In this document: positions 61,823 to 64,000 of the stretch, piece after piece
How the letters are laid out: each line of letters opens with the position of its first letter
Numbering within the stretch: position 1 is the stretch's first letter
DNA from: Minicystis rosea
Lineage (GTDB): Bacteria; Myxococcota_A; Polyangia; Polyangiales; Polyangiaceae
DNA: 64,000 bases
Direction of reading: 5' to 3'
Assembly: GCA_001931535.1 (NCBI GenBank)
Contig: CP016211.1
Location: 3,438,501-3,502,500, forward strand
Position numbers and translations under genes: made by a program
Notes under the pieces: model-generated
Told to the model about the DNA's origin: nothing
The model's input: the letters and a program-made list of their open reading frames with translations, nothing else
Databases searched by the model: none

Positions 61823-63496
61823 TTGATTCCGCTCTGCGAACACAGAGTGATCGCAGGCAAGTACCGTCTCCTGCGCGAGCTCGCGCAGGGCGGTATGGGC
61901 GCGGTCTGGGTGGCGCATCACCTCGGGCTCGACGAGGACGTGGCCATCAAGTTCATGAGCGCCGCGCTCCCCGAGCCTGCCGATGCGCGGGCCCGCTTCG
62001 CGCGGGAGGCGCGCGCCGCCGCTCGCCTGCGCGGGCCGCACGTCGTGCAGATCCTCGACCACGGCGTCGACGGTGACATGCCCTACCTCGTCATGGAGCT
62101 GCTCCACGGCGAGCACCTCGGCGAGCGCCTCCGCCGCGAGGGCCGCCTCTCGCTCGCGGCCACCGTGAGCATCGCCGATCAGATGGCCACGGCGCTCTCC
62201 CGCGCGCACCGCGCCGGGATCGTCCACCGCGATCTCAAGCCGGCCAACATCTTCCTCGCGCACGACGACGACGACGAGGTCGTGAAGCTCCTCGACTTCG
62301 GCATCGCCAAGGAGATGGGCCGCGCGATCGGCGACGTCACCCACACCGACGTGCTCATCGGATCGCCGCAGTACATGAGCCCGGAGCAGGCCCGCGGCGC
62401 ACGCGACGTCGATCCGCGCGCCGATCTCTGGTCCTTCGGCGCCATCCTCTTCCGCGCCATCACCGGGTCGCCGGCGTTCGAAGGCAGCACCGCGGTGGAC
62501 GTCATCGTCCGCATCTGTGCGGGCGCGCCTCCCCTGCCCTCGCAGGTGCTCCCCGGCCTGCCGGTGGAGCTCGACGCGTTCTTCCGGCGCGCGCTGGATC
62601 GCGAGCCCGGGCGTCGCTTCGCCTCCGCGCGCGAAATGGCCGATGTCTTCGCCGCGCTCGTCGGCCAGCGCGATCCCTCCGTCGCGATCGGCTCGGGCCC
62701 GCGCAAGGTGGACATCTCCCGCGAGATGGCGCCCACGCAGGTCACGGCGCGCATCGCGCGGCCCTCCGGCGCGCAGCGTTCGGAGAGCGCGCCGCCGGCG
62801 GAGGACATCGGGGCCTTCGTCGATCGCGCCTTCGACGCCATGGTCGCCTTCGAGCCTTCGCTCGGCGACGCCGCGCTGATGACCATGCGGCCGCGAGCCC
62901 CGTCGAGCCCGGGCCTCGACGAGCCGACCTCGAGCCCCTCGCTCGGCGACGCCGCGCTGATGACCACGAGGCCGCGCTCCCCGTCGAGCCCCGGCTTCGA
63001 CGAGCGCGCCGTGATCGCGACGGGGCCGCGAGCGGGCTCGGACCCCGGGCTCGACGAGCGAGCTTCGATGGATGGGCGAACGCAGTACGAGCCCGTCGCG
63101 AGCGGATCGATCGCGCCACCGCGCGCGCCGCTCGAGAGCACCGACGAGCTCCGCGCGCCCGAGTCGACGGTCCCCGTGCTCCGCCGCCTCAGCGTGCGGC
63201 CGCGGCGCGCCTCGGCGGCTGCGCCGGCGCTCGCCGTCGATCTGCGCACGCGCCCCGACAGCGAAGCGCCCTCCGGCGCCCGCTGGATGGTGACGCCCGC
63301 GCCGCTGCCCTCCGGCTCGCTCCATCGCGGCGCGGTCGCCATGCTCATCGACGAGGGCTTCACCGCCTTGCGCCGCGGCGAAATCGACGTCGCCCGCCGC
63401 GCCTGGGAAGAAGCCCTCAGCCTCGATCCCACGAACCGCATGCTCGCGCTCAACCTCCGCCGCCTCGACACCCTCGGCCGCCGCTCGCGCGAGTAG
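61823..63496 (+). CDS. PknB-type serine/threonine protein kinase
   Basis: The start is the TTG at 61823, supported by GAGGGGG just upstream and by the kinase beginning at once after it. The 557-residue protein has Gly-loop LAQGGMGAVW, Lys43 in VAIKFM, HRDLKPANIF (~135), LDFGIAK and GSPQYMSPEQARG, so it should be active. After the kinase domain (about 10-275) comes a Ser/Pro-rich linker containing three repeats (PRAPSSPGLDE type, ~345-415), and a short TPR-like C-terminus (FTALRRGEIDVARRAWEEAL). It has no membrane helix. Confidence 0.93.
   Translation: MIPLCEHRVIAGKYRLLRELAQGGMGAVWVAHHLGLDEDVAIKFMSAALPEPADARARFAREARAAARLRGPHVVQILDHGVDGDMPYLVMELLHGEHLGERLRREGRLSLAATVSIADQMATALSRAHRAGIVHRDLKPANIFLAHDDDDEVVKLLDFGIAKEMGRAIGDVTHTDVLIGSPQYMSPEQARGARDVDPRADLWSFGAILFRAITGSPAFEGSTAVDVIVRICAGAPPLPSQVLPGLPVELDAFFRRALDREPGRRFASAREMADVFAALVGQRDPSVAIGSGPRKVDISREMAPTQVTARIARPSGAQRSESAPPAEDIGAFVDRAFDAMVAFEPSLGDAALMTMRPRAPSSPGLDEPTSSPSLGDAALMTTRPRSPSSPGFDERAVIATGPRAGSDPGLDERASMDGRTQYEPVASGSIAPPRAPLESTDELRAPESTVPVLRRLSVRPRRASAAAPALAVDLRTRPDSEAPSGARWMVTPAPLPSGSLHRGAVAMLIDEGFTALRRGEIDVARRAWEEALSLDPTNRMLALNLRRLDTLGRRSRE
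62858..63060 (+). repeat. In-frame repeats in the kinase linker related to the interspersed GC palindrome
   Basis: Units start at 62858 and 62939 (81 bases apart, SLGDAALM) and a shorter third at 63011. Each contains a core like CGGGGCCGCGAGCGG or ATGCGGCCGCGAGCC followed by CCCGGGC and CGACGAGC. The same order, GATGGGGCCGC, CCCCGGGCC and GACGAGCC, forms the intergenic repeat at 20507-20540. The encoded peptide (xPRAxxxPGxDE) also matches the translation of that element. Confidence 0.5.
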
Positions 63497-63520
63497 CGCG
63501 CCCCCCTCACGCGCAACCGC

Positions 63521-63690
63521 GCTGGCCACGCAACCACGTTCACTACGCGTTCGCGCTGGCCGCGCGACCATGTTCGCCACGCGATCGCGCTGGCCACACA
63601 ACCACGTTCACCACGCGGCTGCGCTGGCCACGCAACCACGCTCACCACGCGGCTGCGCTGGCCACGCGACCGCACTTGCCACGCAGCCGC
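63521..63690. repeat. 34-bp tandem repeat, five units
   Basis: Units start at 63521, 63555, 63589, 63623 and 63657, all exactly 34 bases, each beginning GCTGGCC and made of two related 17-base halves around CCACGC. There are no unique spacers. It lies 25 bases after the kinase stop. The rest of 63497-63948 contains no supported gene. Confidence 0.85.
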
Positions 63691-63894
63691 GACCGCAAGG
63701 GAGCGGATCCCATCGAGCGTTCCGCTCGACGAACCACCCGCTCACATCCCGCTCCTGCGCGCTCGCGCCACGTGACCGCACCTCGCGCCCACGCACCATC
63801 GCATCGTGTGCCCCCGCGCTTCTGCCCACGGCGGGCGATGCCAGGAAAGCACTGTATTTCGCGGAGGCGTCGCTCCGCCGGGCGCGCGGCGAAC

Positions 63895-63900
63895 TATAGT
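63895..63900 (+). promoter_or_regulatory. Possible -10 element before the last gene
   Basis: TATAGT lies 49 bases before the ATG at 63949 in an otherwise GC-rich stretch. No good -35 match is 16-18 bases upstream, so support is weak. Confidence 0.25.
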
Positions 63901-63948
63901 GCCGAGCCTCCGGGGCACGCGGGTCACATCCCCGAGGGGCGAGGCCGT

Positions 63949-64000
63949 ATGGAGACGCTCTTCACCTGGCTTCATCTGTCGGATCTGCAAATCCGCGCCG
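63949..64000 (+). CDS. Metallophosphoesterase, N-terminal start only
   Basis: The ATG at 63949 follows GAGGGGCGAGG and opens METLFTWLHLSDLQIRA before the window ends. TWLHLSDLQ is the first metal-binding strand (DxH-type, here D-L-Q) of calcineurin-like phosphoesterases. The His usually at the third position is Gln here, but a His precedes the motif. Nothing more can be said from 17 residues. Confidence 0.6.
   Translation, partial: METLFTWLHLSDLQIRA

Noticed and set aside
63521..63690. CRISPR array
   Set aside because: The 34-bp units are contiguous with no unique spacers and no cas genes nearby.
1..64000. tRNA, rRNA, riboswitch or insertion sequence genes
   Set aside because: None could be recognised by eye; a tRNAscan/Infernal/ISfinder run would be decisive.

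Overview
The window is very GC-rich DNA that fits a myxobacterium-like member of the Myxococcota (Polyangiales-type). Evidence for this: an 8-copy DUF4215 cysteine-rich repeat lipoprotein, Ser/Gly-rich lipoprotein linkers, several large two-component sensors, a PknB-type kinase with a TTG start, a VgrG/PAAR cluster, and many lipoproteins. No rRNA, tRNA, IS element or CRISPR array was recognised. Coordinates and starts were judged by eye from motifs and ribosome-binding sites; no database search was run.

Layout. 1-4.2 kb: end of a glycogen-debranching-type glycosidase, a TonB-like protein, and a two-gene unit of a radical SAM enzyme followed by a protein ending in a ribosomal L7/L12-like domain. 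4.2-6.4 kb: fabH, rpmF, yceD. 6.6-12.3 kb: membrane proteins, the DUF4215 lipoprotein, a YopT-type (C58) cysteine protease and an EXPERA-domain membrane protein. 12.5-16.6 kb: pyrR-pyrB and a PAS/GAF histidine kinase. 16.9-29.7 kb: a secretion-related island with a tandem pair of unknown paralogues, a DUF4280 PAAR-like protein, a repeat-rich 437-residue protein, VgrG, a metallophosphoesterase (candidate T6SS effector), a small membrane protein, an unknown beta-rich protein, a COG0523 GTPase, a WD40 protein, and a second metallophosphoesterase-like paralogue that has lost metal ligands. 29.7-36 kb: small conserved protein, yceI, an M16 peptidase pair, a frameshifted DUF4846 lipoprotein, a biotinyl carrier and a coiled-coil membrane protein. 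36-42.2 kb: pyrF, rlmB-like methylase, glycosyltransferase, cysteine desulfurase, hybrid sensor kinase and DUF72. 42.6-48.2 kb: a degenerate Fic protein with a histone-H1-like tail, endonuclease III with a basic tail, and uvrA. 48.4-57.6 kb: porin and NHL lipoprotein, PD-(D/E)XK-like membrane protein, gmhA-gmhB, small Cys-rich lipoprotein, CNB-DUF1003 protein, transaldolase, methyltransferase-GT2 fusion and a His-rich duplicated domain protein. 57.6-64 kb: lipoprotein, a tandemly triplicated gene end, GT-C glycosyltransferase, Ser/Thr kinase, 34-bp tandem repeats and the start of a metallophosphoesterase.

Three themes link the genes. First, envelope and polysaccharide work: GT-C and GT2 enzymes, GmhA/GmhB, porin, lipoproteins. 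Second, contact-dependent delivery: PAAR, VgrG and candidate cargo. No T6SS sheath or membrane-complex gene is in the window, so this is an orphan or satellite vgrG island as far as can be seen. Third, housekeeping: pyrimidine synthesis, fatty acid initiation and L32, DNA repair, Fe-S supply.

Two cautions. Three conserved genes (vgrG, the DUF4846 gene at two places, uvrA) are each interrupted by what look like single-base losses, mostly in G/C runs, which suggests assembly errors as much as real mutations. A GC-rich composite palindrome recurs just after several stop codons and seems to recur in frame inside the kinase linker.
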